Assembly (NCBI GenBank): GCA_903925005.1
Contig: CAIYDX010000402.1
Coordinates: 1-64,000 of the forward strand
Reading direction: 5' to 3'
Length of the DNA stretch: 64,000 bases
Source of the DNA: an uncultured Geobacteraceae bacterium
GTDB lineage: Bacteria; Desulfobacterota; Desulfuromonadia; Geobacterales; Pseudopelobacteraceae
Below the pieces are notes generated by a model. It was not told where the DNA came from and did not search any database. It worked only from the letters and a program-made list of their open reading frames with translations. Positions 34,847 through 45,133 of the stretch are shown here, one piece after another. A program made the translations under genes and the position numbers. Positions within the stretch are counted from its first letter, which is position 1, and every line of letters starts with the position of its first letter.

Positions 34847-36121
34847 ATGAAAAAGATCAGGGGATGTCTCGTTTTTCTCATAACGTTATTATGTGCCAAC
34901 GCCACAGTTTTTACTGTTTCCGGTGGTTCCGCCGCCGCTGAGGAGACGGTCAAGATCGGCCTGAACTATCCTGAAACCGGCCCGTATGCCAAGGAAGGGC
35001 TTAATCAGCGGAGATCGGCTGACCTTGCCGCGGAAGAGATCAATGCCGCCGGCGGGATTCTTGGAAAAAAGGTGCAGCTGGTATACAGGGACACCAAGGC
35101 CAACGCCAAGGTTGGCAAAGAGACCGCCATAGAGCTTTTCGACAAGGAAGGGGTGCAGATGATTTTTGGCGGGGTATCCAGCGGCGTAGCCATCGCCGTA
35201 GGAAAAGTTGCCAAACAGAAAAACAAACTCTTTTTCGGCACGGTCACCGGCTCGACCGAGCTCACCGCGGAGGAAGGGGTCAAGACTACCTTCAGGGAGT
35301 GGTATGATTCATATATGGCAGCCAACGCTTTGGCGAGCTACCTGAACAGCCACTTTGCCGGCAAGAAAACCTTTTATATTACATCCGATTATTCGTGGGG
35401 CTGGACCACGGAAGACGCATTCCGGAATTTCACCAAAACTACGGACAAAAATGAACATAAAGCGTTATTGACCAAGCTGGGGTCCCCCGACTTCAAACAG
35501 GTCCTGGCTGTTGCCAAAGACAGCCAACCGACCGTTCTGGTTCTGATCCTGTTCGGACGGGATCTTGAGATCGCCTTGAAACAGGCATCCGAGATGGGAA
35601 TTAAAGCAAATACCCAGATAGTTATCCCGCACATCACTCTTGATGTTGCGATGGAAGTCGGCCCCGAGGTAATGGAGGGGATTGTCGGCACAACGTATTG
35701 GGATTGGAGTGTACCATTCAAATACGATTATCCGAAAGGGAAGGCTTATGTCGAGAACTTTGCAAAGAAATACAGCAGATATCCGACCATGACCGGTGCC
35801 CCCGCTTATGTAATTCTTCATCAATACAAGGATGCTGTTGAAAGGGCAAAGTCCTTTGATACCGCTGCAGTCATAAAGGCGCTGGAAGGGCACAAATACA
35901 CGGGTGTCAAGGATGAAGAGCAGTGGCGGGATTTCGACCACCAATCACTGGGAACCGTGTACGCGGTAAAAGGGAAACCTGCTGCCGAAGTCAACAAAGA
36001 CAAATTCAAGCAGGATTTCTTTGAAATCATCAGCACCATGAAGGGTGATGTCGCTGCCGTCGGCAAAGATGACTGGGTTAAAAACAGGGCGAAGGTCGGT
36101 ATGCCGGCAGCACTGGAATAG
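34847..36121 (+). CDS. Type 1 periplasmic solute-binding protein (LivJ-like), copy 1
   Basis: A 424-residue exported binding protein with a signal peptide ending AAA (about 28-31). The mature protein starts VKIGLNYPETGPYAKEG, a hallmark of branched-chain amino acid/amide-type binding proteins, and continues AGGILGKKVQLVYRDT, MIFGGVSSGVAIAVGKV and APAYVILHQYKDAVERAK. AAGGAGGG lies upstream. It is a close paralogue of the next gene: block after block aligns without gaps, including the final KVGMPA and LE. No permease or ATPase genes of a LIV-type transporter are in the window. Ligand unknown. Confidence 0.93.
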   Translation: MKKIRGCLVFLITLLCANATVFTVSGGSAAAEETVKIGLNYPETGPYAKEGLNQRRSADLAAEEINAAGGILGKKVQLVYRDTKANAKVGKETAIELFDKEGVQMIFGGVSSGVAIAVGKVAKQKNKLFFGTVTGSTELTAEEGVKTTFREWYDSYMAANALASYLNSHFAGKKTFYITSDYSWGWTTEDAFRNFTKTTDKNEHKALLTKLGSPDFKQVLAVAKDSQPTVLVLILFGRDLEIALKQASEMGIKANTQIVIPHITLDVAMEVGPEVMEGIVGTTYWDWSVPFKYDYPKGKAYVENFAKKYSRYPTMTGAPAYVILHQYKDAVERAKSFDTAAVIKALEGHKYTGVKDEEQWRDFDHQSLGTVYAVKGKPAAEVNKDKFKQDFFEIISTMKGDVAAVGKDDWVKNRAKVGMPAALE

Positions 36122-36159
36122 CGGAATAAATTTTTCTTGAAAATATATGTCATACGGAG

Positions 36160-36193
36160 GAGGATGGGGCAACCCATCCTCTTTTGTCGTTTT
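36160..36193 (+). terminator. Rho-independent terminator between the two binding-protein genes
   Basis: A perfect 9-bp stem GAGGATGGG/CCCATCCTC (36160-36168 and 36173-36181) with a GCAA loop and TTTTGTCGTTTT downstream. It would end or attenuate transcription after the first copy, so the second may be expressed at a different level. Confidence 0.88.
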
Positions 36194-36237
36194 AAATATA
36201 ATTTTTCCTCTAACCAACGCTATTCGAGGAGCCCGCC

Positions 36238-37509
36238 ATGAACAAGATCAAGGATCGTCTTATTTGTCTGGCAATGTCGCTAATAACAAGCGGAATCATG
36301 TTATCACCCTTCCCCGCCCTTGCCGCCGATGAATCTGTAAAAATCGGTTTCAACTACCCGGAAACAGGGCCCTATGCCAAACAGGGACTTGACCAGCGAA
36401 GGGCGGCGGAGCTTGCTGCCGGCGAGATAAACGCCTCGGGCGGCATCCTCGGCAAGAAGGTGCAACTGCTGTTCAAGGATTCCCAGTCGAACACAAAAAC
36501 AGCGAAACAGAATGCCATTGACCTCTTCGACAAGGATGGCGTGGCAATGCTGTTCGGAGGCGTTTCCAGCGGCGAAGCGATTGCCAACGGCAAGGTTGCC
36601 AAACAAAAGAACAAACTCTTTTTCGGCACACTCGGATCCTCAACCGAGATTACCGGTGAAGAAGGGCATAAGTTCATCTTCAGGGATTACTTCGATTCGT
36701 ACATGTCGGCCAAGGTATTATCGAACTATTTGAATAAAAATTTTGCCGGCAAGAAATTTTTCTATATAGCCTCCGACTATTCATGGGGGTGGACCACCGA
36801 AGATGTATTCCGAAAATTCACCAATACTACGGACAAGAACGAGCATAAGGGGCTCCTGACGAAGCTTGGCTCCACCGATTATAAGGAAGCTCTGCAAGTT
36901 GCCAAAGAGAGTAATGCGGCGGTGCTGGTCATGGTCCTGTTCGGGCGTGACATGGAGATCGCCTTGAAACAGGCCGATGAGATGGGACTCAAGAAAACAA
37001 TGCAGCTGGTTTTTCCCTCAATAACCCTGGATGCGGTTGAAGGCGTGGGGGCCGAGGTTGCCGAAGGGATCGTTGGAGCAAAATACTGGACATGGCAAGT
37101 GCCGTACCAGTTCAATTATCCAAAGGGAAAAGCTTTTGTAGAAAATTTCGGCGAAAAATACCATAAACGGCCATCAATGGCGGCAGCCCCGGCTTATGTG
37201 ATACTGCATCAGTACAAAGAGGCCGTGGAGTTGGCAAAGTCGTTTGACACCAATGCTGTTATAAAGGCGCTCGAAGGGCACAAATACACGGGCCTCAAGG
37301 ATGAGCAGCAGTGGCGGGCGTGGGATCATCAGTCGATCGGAACGGTGTATGCGGTAAAGTGCAAGCCAGCCGCTGAAGTCAGGAAAGATAAATTTAAACA
37401 GGATTTCTTTGAGATCATAACTTCCATGAAAGGGGAAGATGCGGCCATCAACTTCAAGGAGTGGAGCGAAAACAGAGCGAAAGTCGGCATGCCGGCGACA
37501 CTGGAATAA
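36238..37509 (+). CDS. Type 1 periplasmic solute-binding protein (LivJ-like), copy 2
   Basis: A 423-residue paralogue of the previous gene. Signal peptide MNKIKDRLICLAMSLITSG and so on, cut near ALA (about 30). The mature start is VKIGFNYPETGPYAKQG; other matches are GGVSSGEAIANGKVAKQKNKL, DYSWGWTTEDVFRKF and APAYVILHQYKEAVELAK. Differences fall mainly in the hinge and pocket-lining stretches (for example SSTEITGEEGHKF against TGSTELTAEEGVK), suggesting related but distinct ligands. GAGG precedes the ATG. A terminator follows at 37540. The pair looks like a recent tandem duplication. Confidence 0.93.
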   Translation: MNKIKDRLICLAMSLITSGIMLSPFPALAADESVKIGFNYPETGPYAKQGLDQRRAAELAAGEINASGGILGKKVQLLFKDSQSNTKTAKQNAIDLFDKDGVAMLFGGVSSGEAIANGKVAKQKNKLFFGTLGSSTEITGEEGHKFIFRDYFDSYMSAKVLSNYLNKNFAGKKFFYIASDYSWGWTTEDVFRKFTNTTDKNEHKGLLTKLGSTDYKEALQVAKESNAAVLVMVLFGRDMEIALKQADEMGLKKTMQLVFPSITLDAVEGVGAEVAEGIVGAKYWTWQVPYQFNYPKGKAFVENFGEKYHKRPSMAAAPAYVILHQYKEAVELAKSFDTNAVIKALEGHKYTGLKDEQQWRAWDHQSIGTVYAVKCKPAAEVRKDKFKQDFFEIITSMKGEDAAINFKEWSENRAKVGMPATLE

Positions 37510-37539
37510 CTTCTAACACAGCAGCAATTACAAAAGTGC

Positions 37540-37565
37540 AAGGCGGCCGATTGGCCGCCTTTATC
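37540..37565 (+). terminator. Terminator after the second binding-protein gene
   Basis: AAGGCGGCC (37540-37548), loop GATT, GGCCGCCTT (37553-37561), then TATCT. The T tract is short. The same AAGGCGGCC core is used at 50775 and 54202. The following 220 bases up to 37789 hold no gene that I can see. Confidence 0.75.
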
Positions 37566-37789
37566 TAAACCTAACAGTCTAATAATATTACATACCGTCA
37601 TATATAGCAGTTATATGTTAAACTTGACGGGTTACGCAGAAATCTTCTTCATCCCCCTCAATGCTTCATTCCATTTAATCCCACACAATTAACCGTTACC
37701 CATCCCCGTTTTCTGGAACCATCTTCGGCACGTTAGTTGCGAGTATAGCGTCAGAATGAGAAGTGATTTCAGATAATGGGAGAACAAAC

Positions 37790-37876
37790 ATGAGCCACGA
37801 CAAAGGTCATCACGTAGAACACGCCCCAAGCAAAGAGTACTCCAAAGATCACGTCCATGACAAATCTGTTCAATAG
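37790..37876 (+). CDS. 28-residue histidine-rich peptide ORF
   Basis: ATG 37790 with GGGAG 7 bases upstream encodes 28 residues ending at TAG 37874-37876. It has six histidines and many Lys/Asp/Glu (starts MSHDKGHHVEH, ends HVHDKSVQ), so it is very polar and could bind a metal ion. Its stop codon overlaps the AGGAA ribosome site of the next gene, whose ATG is 6 bases away, so the two are likely translated in sequence. It is too short for family assignment. It may be a true small protein or a leader that couples translation to the kinase. Confidence 0.5.
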   Translation: MSHDKGHHVEHAPSKEYSKDHVHDKSVQ

Positions 37877-37882
37877 GAATTG

Positions 37883-40765
37883 ATGATGAAAAATAAACCT
37901 GTGATTTTAGTTGTCGATGACCAACCCCAAAACATTGAACTTCTTGAAGCATTTCTAATAAAGCAGGACTATACAATTATCCAGGCGGGAAGCGGCGAAG
38001 AAGCGCTGGGAAAACTTTCCAGTAATCAAGTCGATCTGGTGCTATTGGACGCAATCATGCCAGGGATGTCTGGCTTCGATGTGCTGACTGAAATACGTGT
38101 AAATATAAAGACACTGCGTATCCCGGTAGTTATTATCACGGCATATAATGAGAATGAAGCCAGGTTGAAAGCTTTCGAGTCAGGATGCGATGATTTTATC
38201 TCCAAGCCTTTTGATCGATATGAACTTTTAGCTCGGGTAAAGTCGCTTCTTAGAATAAAGTTTCTGAATGACGAAATAGATGAAGCCCGCGAATTCGCCG
38301 AGAACGTCATCAACACAGTGCGTGAACCCTTAATTTCACTGGACCACGACCTCCGGGTGGTCACCGCCAGCCGTTCCTTCTATGAATTCTTCATGGTAAA
38401 ACCTGAAGAGACTGTAGGTCAGCTTATTTATGACCTGGGCAATAAACAGTGGGATATCCCCAAGCTTCGGGAGCTGCTGGAAACCATTCTTCCCCAAAAA
38501 ACCACCTTTGACAACTATGAGGTTGAACACAAATTTGCCACTATCGGCAGGCGCATCATGCTACTGAATGCGCGGCAGATTCAAAGAGCATTTGGAAGTG
38601 AGCGGATCATCCTACTGGCCATTGAGGACATTACCGAACGCAAGCAATTGGAAGATTTATTGAAAGATTCTGAAATGCGTTACAGGCGTATTTATGAGAC
38701 AGCAAGCGACGGGATTGTACTTCTCGAAAAAAGCGAAGGGCATATAATCCATGCTAATCCGGCTGCAGAGAAAATGCTGGGGTATTCCAAAGAGGAATAC
38801 GTCGGGAAAATGCTGCAAGATATTGGTGTACCGCTTGACATGAGTGATTTCCCTTCGATAATGCAAGCTTTGGACAAGAGCGGTATTATTAATTACGATA
38901 ATATTGAGGTAATACCCAAAGCCGGTAACTCTATAAACGCGGATATATACATGGTCGACAAATCATTGCTGGCACAATGTAATATTCGCGATGTCACTGA
39001 ACGGAAGCAAGCCGAGTCCTACCGGGATATGGAGCGGGAAGTCTTGCAGACACTAAACGAACCAGAGATTTTTCAGGATTCCATCCAAAACGTCCTCGAA
39101 ACATTGAAAACACATATGTTATTCGATGCCGTGGCCATTAGTCTGCAGGACGGAGATGATGTTCCCTATTTTGCTCAGATAGGCTTCTCCAGGGATTTTG
39201 TACTGGGTGAAAACCCAATCATTGACTATACAGATAATGGCAATGCATTTCAGGACAAAGACGTCTGCACCACCATGCAATGTGCTTGTGGTCTGGATAT
39301 ATCCGGCAAGACCGATCCGAAACATCCGCTTTACACACCTGGAGGAACTTTCTGGACAAACGACTCACCCGTGGCTTTGGACATCCTGACGGAAGCGGAT
39401 CCCCAACAGCATCCGCGAAATGCATGCATACATCAATGTTATGCCTCCTTTGCCTTGGTGCCCATACAGAACAAAGACCGAATCGTTGGCCAGATTCAAT
39501 TCTACGACCGGGACAAAGGACGCTTTTCTCGAGATTTAGTTGAAATCCTCGAAGGAATAGCTACGGACATCGGTGCGGCTCTGCTGCGCAAAAAAGCTGA
39601 AGCCGAGAAATTCAAGCTTGAAACCCAGCTTCTACAAGCTCAGAAAATGGAATCAATTGGCCTATTAGCTGGCGGCGTGGCACATGATTTCAATAATATG
39701 TTAAGTATTATCGTGCGATATGCGCAATTGGGCCTCATGGGATTGGATCCTTCCAATAAACTTCACGCCTATCTTACGGAAATAAGCAATGCCGCTGACC
39801 GGTCCGCCGACCTCACACGACAACTGTTGGCATTTGCCCGCAAACAAACCATCGCACCCAAAGTGCTTAACCTTAACGAAACCGTGACCAGCATGTTCAA
39901 AATGCTGCAGAGGCTTATCGGCGAGAACATCCAGCTCAATTGGGAACCTGGGGCCAATCTCTTGGCCGTTAATATGGATCCTTCACAGATCGATCAAATT
40001 TTAGCCAACATGTGCGTGAATGCCCAGAATGCAATTTCCGGAGTTGGCACTATAACCATTAAAACGAGAAATGAATGCTTGGACGAAGACTATTGCTCTC
40101 AACATGTGGGTTTTGTTCCTGGGGAGTATGTACTGCTTACGATTAGCGATGATGGTTGTGGTATGGACAAGGAAACACTTGCTCATATCTTTGAACCGTT
40201 TTTTACAACCAAGGGCGTCGGTGAAGGCACCGGGCTCGGATTAGCCACGGTTTATGGCATTGTCAAACAGAACAACGGATTCATCAATGCTTACAGCGAG
40301 CCAGGGTCCGGAACAATTTTCACGATCTATCTACCAAGGCATGTGGGTACGTCCGATCAAGTGAAGGCAGAAACGTCAGCGGTGTTAGCCCCACACGGAA
40401 CCGAGACCATCCTATTGGTGGAAGACGAGCCGCATATTCTGACAGTTACAACGATAATTCTCGAAAAATTGGGTTATACGGTTTTACCGGCCAACTCACC
40501 AACTGAAGCCTTTAATCAGATAAAGGACCATGCCAGCGAGATACAGCTTCTCATGACCGATGTAGTTATGCCTGAAATGAACGGCCGGGACCTGGCTAAA
40601 CACCTGATGTCACTCTATCCACAACTGAAATGTCTTTTCACGTCTGGATATACGGCAAATGTGATTGCCCATAACGGTGTACTCGATGAGGGGCTGCACT
40701 TTATCCATAAGCCTTTTTCGCTGTTTGGCATAGCAACAAAGTTACGGGAGGTGCTGGATAGTTGA
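37883..40765 (+). CDS. Hybrid histidine kinase: REC-PAS-PAS-GAF-HisKA-HATPase-REC
   Basis: A 960-residue soluble hybrid kinase. ATG 37883 or 37886 is the likely start (AGGAA upstream); a TTG at 37880 is also in frame. Receiver 1 at 1-125 has VVDDQPQN and phosphoacceptor near Asp55 (LVLLDAIMPG). Two PAS domains (about 140-250 and 265-370) end in the typical EDITERKQ and RDVTERKQ. A GAF-like region (395-575) has cysteines CACGLDISG and CIHQCYASFALVP. HisKA His is in GGVAHDFNNMLS (about 597); ATPase motifs are DDGCGMD and GTGLGLATVYG. Receiver 2 Asp is in LMTDVVMPEMNG (about 890). Signal unknown. Confidence 0.94.
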   Translation: MMKNKPVILVVDDQPQNIELLEAFLIKQDYTIIQAGSGEEALGKLSSNQVDLVLLDAIMPGMSGFDVLTEIRVNIKTLRIPVVIITAYNENEARLKAFESGCDDFISKPFDRYELLARVKSLLRIKFLNDEIDEAREFAENVINTVREPLISLDHDLRVVTASRSFYEFFMVKPEETVGQLIYDLGNKQWDIPKLRELLETILPQKTTFDNYEVEHKFATIGRRIMLLNARQIQRAFGSERIILLAIEDITERKQLEDLLKDSEMRYRRIYETASDGIVLLEKSEGHIIHANPAAEKMLGYSKEEYVGKMLQDIGVPLDMSDFPSIMQALDKSGIINYDNIEVIPKAGNSINADIYMVDKSLLAQCNIRDVTERKQAESYRDMEREVLQTLNEPEIFQDSIQNVLETLKTHMLFDAVAISLQDGDDVPYFAQIGFSRDFVLGENPIIDYTDNGNAFQDKDVCTTMQCACGLDISGKTDPKHPLYTPGGTFWTNDSPVALDILTEADPQQHPRNACIHQCYASFALVPIQNKDRIVGQIQFYDRDKGRFSRDLVEILEGIATDIGAALLRKKAEAEKFKLETQLLQAQKMESIGLLAGGVAHDFNNMLSIIVRYAQLGLMGLDPSNKLHAYLTEISNAADRSADLTRQLLAFARKQTIAPKVLNLNETVTSMFKMLQRLIGENIQLNWEPGANLLAVNMDPSQIDQILANMCVNAQNAISGVGTITIKTRNECLDEDYCSQHVGFVPGEYVLLTISDDGCGMDKETLAHIFEPFFTTKGVGEGTGLGLATVYGIVKQNNGFINAYSEPGSGTIFTIYLPRHVGTSDQVKAETSAVLAPHGTETILLVEDEPHILTVTTIILEKLGYTVLPANSPTEAFNQIKDHASEIQLLMTDVVMPEMNGRDLAKHLMSLYPQLKCLFTSGYTANVIAHNGVLDEGLHFIHKPFSLFGIATKLREVLDS

Positions 40766-40822
40766 ACCATTCACAAAAAGCCGCTAAAAATCAAAAATAT
40801 AAATCCAAGACATATATTCTCT

Positions 40823-43702
40823 TTATACTTCTATGCCAGCATTCCGGATACCAGCATTGAGGGCATCTAGCGCTTTGACAAAGTCATAGTTGTCTATCCT
40901 GGACTTGATATCCTGATACTGCTCACCAAATGTGGCATTAAGCAGATCTGTATGAGTCTCGAACACGTCGACTGCCTCAGAGTCGCTATCTGCCAGCAAT
41001 AATTTCAGACGACGGCAGACCTCTCCGAGTAACTTTGTATCTACCGTGCACTGGACATTTTCGCTGGTTTCAAGAACCGGTAGCTGTGTTTCCAATGATC
41101 CTATTAGTTCAGCCAGAACTTCTTCAAAAAGGGTGAGAGACGCCTTAAGTTCATCAGGAGCTCTCTTCAATTTTATTGCTGACTCCAAATCCACTGATTT
41201 TTCATGCAACCGCATCGCACCCAATCCAGCCGAAACACCTTTGAGCGTATGAGCCAATCTTTCCGCCGTGGCAAGATCATCAGCTTCCAGTGCCATACGG
41301 ATATTATCGGCGCTGTCCTTTTGCCCACTCATGAATTTACGTAGAAGTGATAGATAAAGGTTCTTGTTGCCCAGTACTCGCCGCATTCCGACTTCCGCGT
41401 CAAAACCGTTAATCCCATAAGGAATGGACTCCGCTGAAGTCGGCTTAATATCAAGTGAGGGGACAGGCTCCTGTACCGAAGTCCGTGGAGATATCCACGT
41501 TACCAGGGCCTTCCAAAGGTTTTTAGGTTCAATCGGCTTGGCCAGATAGTCATTCATGCCACAGTCAAAACACATTTTGCGGTCACTTTCCATGGCATTG
41601 GCGGTCATCGCTACGATCCGGATATCAGCCCCCGATTCCAACATACGAATTGCTTTGGTTGCCGTATATCCATCCATAATCGGCATCTGAACGTCCATCA
41701 GAACCAGGTCGTAGCGCTTTTCTTGGACTTTTCTGACAGCAATTTCACCATTCTCTGCAATATCGACAGTGCATCCCGCCAATGCGAGTAACTCAGTCGC
41801 TACATCCTGATTGTAGTCATTATCTTCGACCAGCAAGATATGGGAACCTCTAATTTGATCGAGCTGCTCAGTGCTTATCTCAGACGAATCCCTCTTCGAA
41901 ATATGACAGCGTTTTTCCTGGCTAAAATTCTGCATGATAGTGTCAAAGAGCAGCGACGGACTGACTGGCTTAATCAACATGGCATTGATACCGACGTTCT
42001 CGGCCTGACATATCACTTCCTCCCGGCCGAAGGCGGACACCATGATGGTTACCGGAAACTTCTCGAGTTTTAGATCATTGCGCATTTTACGTACCGTCTC
42101 AATGCCGTCCATCTTAGGCATCTGCCAATCTATCAGTACCAGTTCGTATGGTTTTACTCTCGATGCTTCTTCGAGGGCAATGATAGCTAATTGGCCGGAT
42201 TCAACAGCATCAACTTCGAATCTGAAACTGGCAAGTAGTTCAACCAAAACGTCGCGAGCCATCTGGTTATCGTCAACCACCAACACTTTCAAACCGGTCA
42301 GATTGGTTGGTACTTTGTGCTGGTGAGTTTCTATTAAATGATCATTTAAACCGAAACAGGCAAAAAAACTGAAACTGCTGCCAATTCCTGGATAACTTTC
42401 CACCTCGATACTCCCGCCCATCATTTCTATCAAACTTTTGGAGATTGTCAGGCCAAGACCGGTGCCGCCAAACTTGCGAGTTACAGACGAATCAGCCTGA
42501 TTAAAGGCCACGAAGAGTCGGGATAACTGTTCCTCACTCATACCTAGACCAGTGTCGCTAACCGTGAATCGCAATTTACACTGATTATCCACTTTTTCCA
42601 TCAGTTCCGTTTTGATAAGTATGTTGCCAATTTGTGTGAACTTGACGGCATTGCTGGCAAGATTCAGTAGTACCTGACCCAAGCGCAGTGGATCTCCTAT
42701 CAGATTTAATGGGATTTCAGGATCAATGGAGCTGACAAGTTCCAGTCCTTTTTCGGAAGCCTTTGCCGCTACCATGCTTGTTATATTGTTGATTATGTCT
42801 TCAAATCTAAAATCAATATGCTCTATCGCAAGTTTGCCGGCTTCGATTTTGGAAGAATCAAGAATATCGTTGATTACCCCGAGGAGAGAGAGAGCTGAAG
42901 TTTCTATCTTGGAAAGGTATTCACGTTGCCTGTTATTCAGGTCAGTTTTCTGGCACAGTCCGCTGAATCCAATTATAGCGTTCATGGGAGTCCGTATTTC
43001 GTGGCTCATATTTGCCAAAAACTCGCTTTTGACTCGTGTTGCTGTCTCGGCCAGTTTTTGAGCTTTATGCAGATCAATATTTTGCTCAACAAGATTATTA
43101 ATTGCGACGCGGCGGGCCCGGTCGAAAACTGTAGCAATGAAATACTGGATCAGTATCAGGCCAAAGATGCAAATAATGCTAAAAAAGGTAGTGAACTCTG
43201 GATGAAATTCCTTTGGGAACTGGACACCCTGCAAACTGGCCCGACCTAACGCAAGAGTTACCACACAACAGAGAATCATCCAGATTAACGTATCTATACA
43301 AGATCCAATCAGCAACACTCCGGCAATTGGAATCAGTGAAAACCATGGGAATACACTCGAATGAAGGCCACCGGTAAAAAGGCTACAGCCAAGGACAGCA
43401 ACAAAAAAACAACACGCGAGGTATAGGTTGACACACAATCGAAACAATCCAGTGGCCTGAAAGAGGAACAAGATTGCATAAAACATGAAAAAATTAGTCA
43501 TCATCAGAATTACGCCGGTGTTAAACCCGATTACATATGATACGCCAACATAGAGCAGAGAGAATATCGAAGTAATCAGGCAGAAGTTCACCAACAGACT
43601 ATTAGCTGCTTGTTGACTCTCGTCAAGCGCGGAACATACCGGAGTAAACCAGGTTGTAATTTTGTTCAGTTGGGATAATGACGTATTTGGGGAGCTACTC
43701 AT
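40823..43702 (-). CDS. Membrane hybrid histidine kinase with two receivers and Hpt
   Basis: Read from ATG 43702 (GGAG 9 bases upstream), 959 residues; an earlier ATG at 43810 overlaps the end of the HD-GYP gene and is possible but lacks a ribosome site. Residues 35-210 contain about six transmembrane helices. HisKA has [17 protein letters not shown] (His near 231), ATPase motifs SDTGLGM and [15 protein letters not shown]. Receiver 1 ([13 protein letters not shown]) and receiver 2 ([13 protein letters not shown]) follow, then an Hpt domain with [14 protein letters not shown] (His near 817). This BarA/TorS-like phosphorelay is complete in one chain. It lies immediately downstream of the HD-GYP regulator. 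Confidence 0.93.
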   Translation of the reverse strand: MSSSPNTSLSQLNKITTWFTPVCSALDESQQAANSLLVNFCLITSIFSLLYVGVSYVIGFNTGVILMMTNFFMFYAILFLFQATGLFRLCVNLYLACCFFVAVLGCSLFTGGLHSSVFPWFSLIPIAGVLLIGSCIDTLIWMILCCVVTLALGRASLQGVQFPKEFHPEFTTFFSIICIFGLILIQYFIATVFDRARRVAINNLVEQNIDLHKAQKLAETATRVKSEFLANMSHEIRTPMNAIIGFSGLCQKTDLNNRQREYLSKIETSALSLLGVINDILDSSKIEAGKLAIEHIDFRFEDIINNITSMVAAKASEKGLELVSSIDPEIPLNLIGDPLRLGQVLLNLASNAVKFTQIGNILIKTELMEKVDNQCKLRFTVSDTGLGMSEEQLSRLFVAFNQADSSVTRKFGGTGLGLTISKSLIEMMGGSIEVESYPGIGSSFSFFACFGLNDHLIETHQHKVPTNLTGLKVLVVDDNQMARDVLVELLASFRFEVDAVESGQLAIIALEEASRVKPYELVLIDWQMPKMDGIETVRKMRNDLKLEKFPVTIMVSAFGREEVICQAENVGINAMLIKPVSPSLLFDTIMQNFSQEKRCHISKRDSSEISTEQLDQIRGSHILLVEDNDYNQDVATELLALAGCTVDIAENGEIAVRKVQEKRYDLVLMDVQMPIMDGYTATKAIRMLESGADIRIVAMTANAMESDRKMCFDCGMNDYLAKPIEPKNLWKALVTWISPRTSVQEPVPSLDIKPTSAESIPYGINGFDAEVGMRRVLGNKNLYLSLLRKFMSGQKDSADNIRMALEADDLATAERLAHTLKGVSAGLGAMRLHEKSVDLESAIKLKRAPDELKASLTLFEEVLAELIGSLETQLPVLETSENVQCTVDTKLLGEVCRRLKLLLADSDSEAVDVFETHTDLLNATFGEQYQDIKSRIDNYDFVKALDALNAGIRNAGIEV

Positions 43703-43799
43703 AACGGGGTACTCCAAATTGTTGAATGAGAATCTGCCAACATGTCCAATAAACAGCCGGTTATCTGGTTTTGTCAATTCAATCTTACTGGCTGGAAAA

Positions 43800-44891
43800 T
43801 CATTGACCATCGGTCCATAGCGCAGCAATACGCTTGAGATCTGTTTGTATCGCCATAAACGCCTCGACCACTTGCGGGTCAAAATGTGTGCCTCCCCCTT
43901 CCGTTATAATGGCAACCGCCTGTTCGAATGTCATGGCGGCTTTGTAAGGTCGACTGGTCGTCAGAGCATCAAAAACATCTGCCACAGCCATGATGCGAGC
44001 AGACAGTGGTATTCGTTCGCCTTTCAAACCATTAGGGTAGCCAGTGCCATCCCATTTTTCATGGTGACAATGGGAAATATCCATGGCCATTGTAAGGAAA
44101 TCGCCTTTTTCGCCCATATAGCCGCCCGCTGTTCGCAACATATCATGACCGCGTGACGCATGAGTTTTTATGACATCGAATTCATCCTGCGTAAGTTTAC
44201 CAGCTTTGAGGAGAATTTGATCGGGAATGGCAATTTTACCGATGTCGTGTAGCGGTGCCGATTTGGAAATAAGTTCAATTTGTGGCACAGACAGATACCC
44301 CGCGTGTTTGGGAGACAGCGCCAGTTGCTCAGCTAGCACACGTGTATATCCCTGGGTACGTCGGATATGATTACCGGTACACGCGTCACGAAATTCTGCT
44401 AATGAAACCATGACCAGAATGGACGATTCCTGCAAACGGCTAACCTCGGAAAGGCGACGCTCCACTTCCTCTTTTAGCCATGCATTCTGATCCTGTAGAA
44501 AATCCTGCCAGGCTTTGATCTGCAGTTGGGTTTTGATACGGGCAAGCACAATTGACGGGCTAAAGGGCTTATGAATAAAGTCCACAGCCCCCATCAACAA
44601 CCCCTCTTCTTCATCTTCCATGGAAGTCTTAGCGGTAAGAAAAATGACCGGTATGCGCATCGTCAACGGGTCAGATTTCAAAATACGACAGACTTCAAAA
44701 CCGTCCATTTCCGGCATCATGATATCCAGCAAGATCTGATCGGGTGGCGCTCCATTCGCCAGTTCCAGAGCACGGGCGCCATTATTGGAAACTTTGACTT
44801 GGTATTGATCCTTCAGCAAGTTTGACATCGTACTCAAGTTGTGTGGTGTGTCGTCAACTACCAAGATCGATGGTCTGTCTTTAGCTATCAT
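43800..44891 (-). CDS. Response regulator with HD-GYP phosphodiesterase
   Basis: A 363-residue regulator. Receiver 1-125 has VVDDTPHNL and phosphoacceptor in [12 protein letters not shown]; a short helical linker follows; the HD-GYP domain (about 150-350) has [19 protein letters not shown] and [13 protein letters not shown], all catalytic residues present. It should degrade cyclic di-GMP when phosphorylated, most likely by the Hpt-containing kinase encoded directly downstream. Its ATG forms an ATGA overlap with the stop of the upstream reverse-transcriptase remnant. Confidence 0.95.
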   Translation of the reverse strand: MIAKDRPSILVVDDTPHNLSTMSNLLKDQYQVKVSNNGARALELANGAPPDQILLDIMMPEMDGFEVCRILKSDPLTMRIPVIFLTAKTSMEDEEEGLLMGAVDFIHKPFSPSIVLARIKTQLQIKAWQDFLQDQNAWLKEEVERRLSEVSRLQESSILVMVSLAEFRDACTGNHIRRTQGYTRVLAEQLALSPKHAGYLSVPQIELISKSAPLHDIGKIAIPDQILLKAGKLTQDEFDVIKTHASRGHDMLRTAGGYMGEKGDFLTMAMDISHCHHEKWDGTGYPNGLKGERIPLSARIMAVADVFDALTTSRPYKAAMTFEQAVAIITEGGGTHFDPQVVEAFMAIQTDLKRIAALWTDGQ

Positions 44892-45133
44892 GCTTCCACG
44901 CTCCGAATTACGGGGTTTACTTTTAATCTCTGCGGGACAAATTCCTCGCAGCTTGCTGCGGGGTTGTTCATTTCTGTTAATGCTCCGGTGATTATCCCTT
45001 CGCTTTCCCCGATAGCCTCGAAGGCTATGCCATCAATGCCGGCACTCCCTTTGTTGGCTCGAACAAGACGAAGTTCACACAGATCTGATTGTAGCTTTAA
45101 AAAGAAGAGGTCTGTGATTGTATAATCATATTG
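44888..45133 (-). pseudogene. Remnant of a group II intron-type reverse transcriptase
   Basis: The minus-strand frame is open for about 80 codons from 45133 to a TGA at 44888-44890, with no start codon and a stop just upstream (45134-45136). It contains CELRLVRANKGSAGIDGIAF followed by EAIGESEG, which matches the conserved N-terminal block of group II intron reverse transcriptases (R-x-x-ANKGSAGxDG). Then the similarity stops; the polymerase domains (YADD) are missing. It reads as a fossil of an inserted retroelement, cut short by deletion. No intron RNA domain was recognised nearby. Confidence 0.6.
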
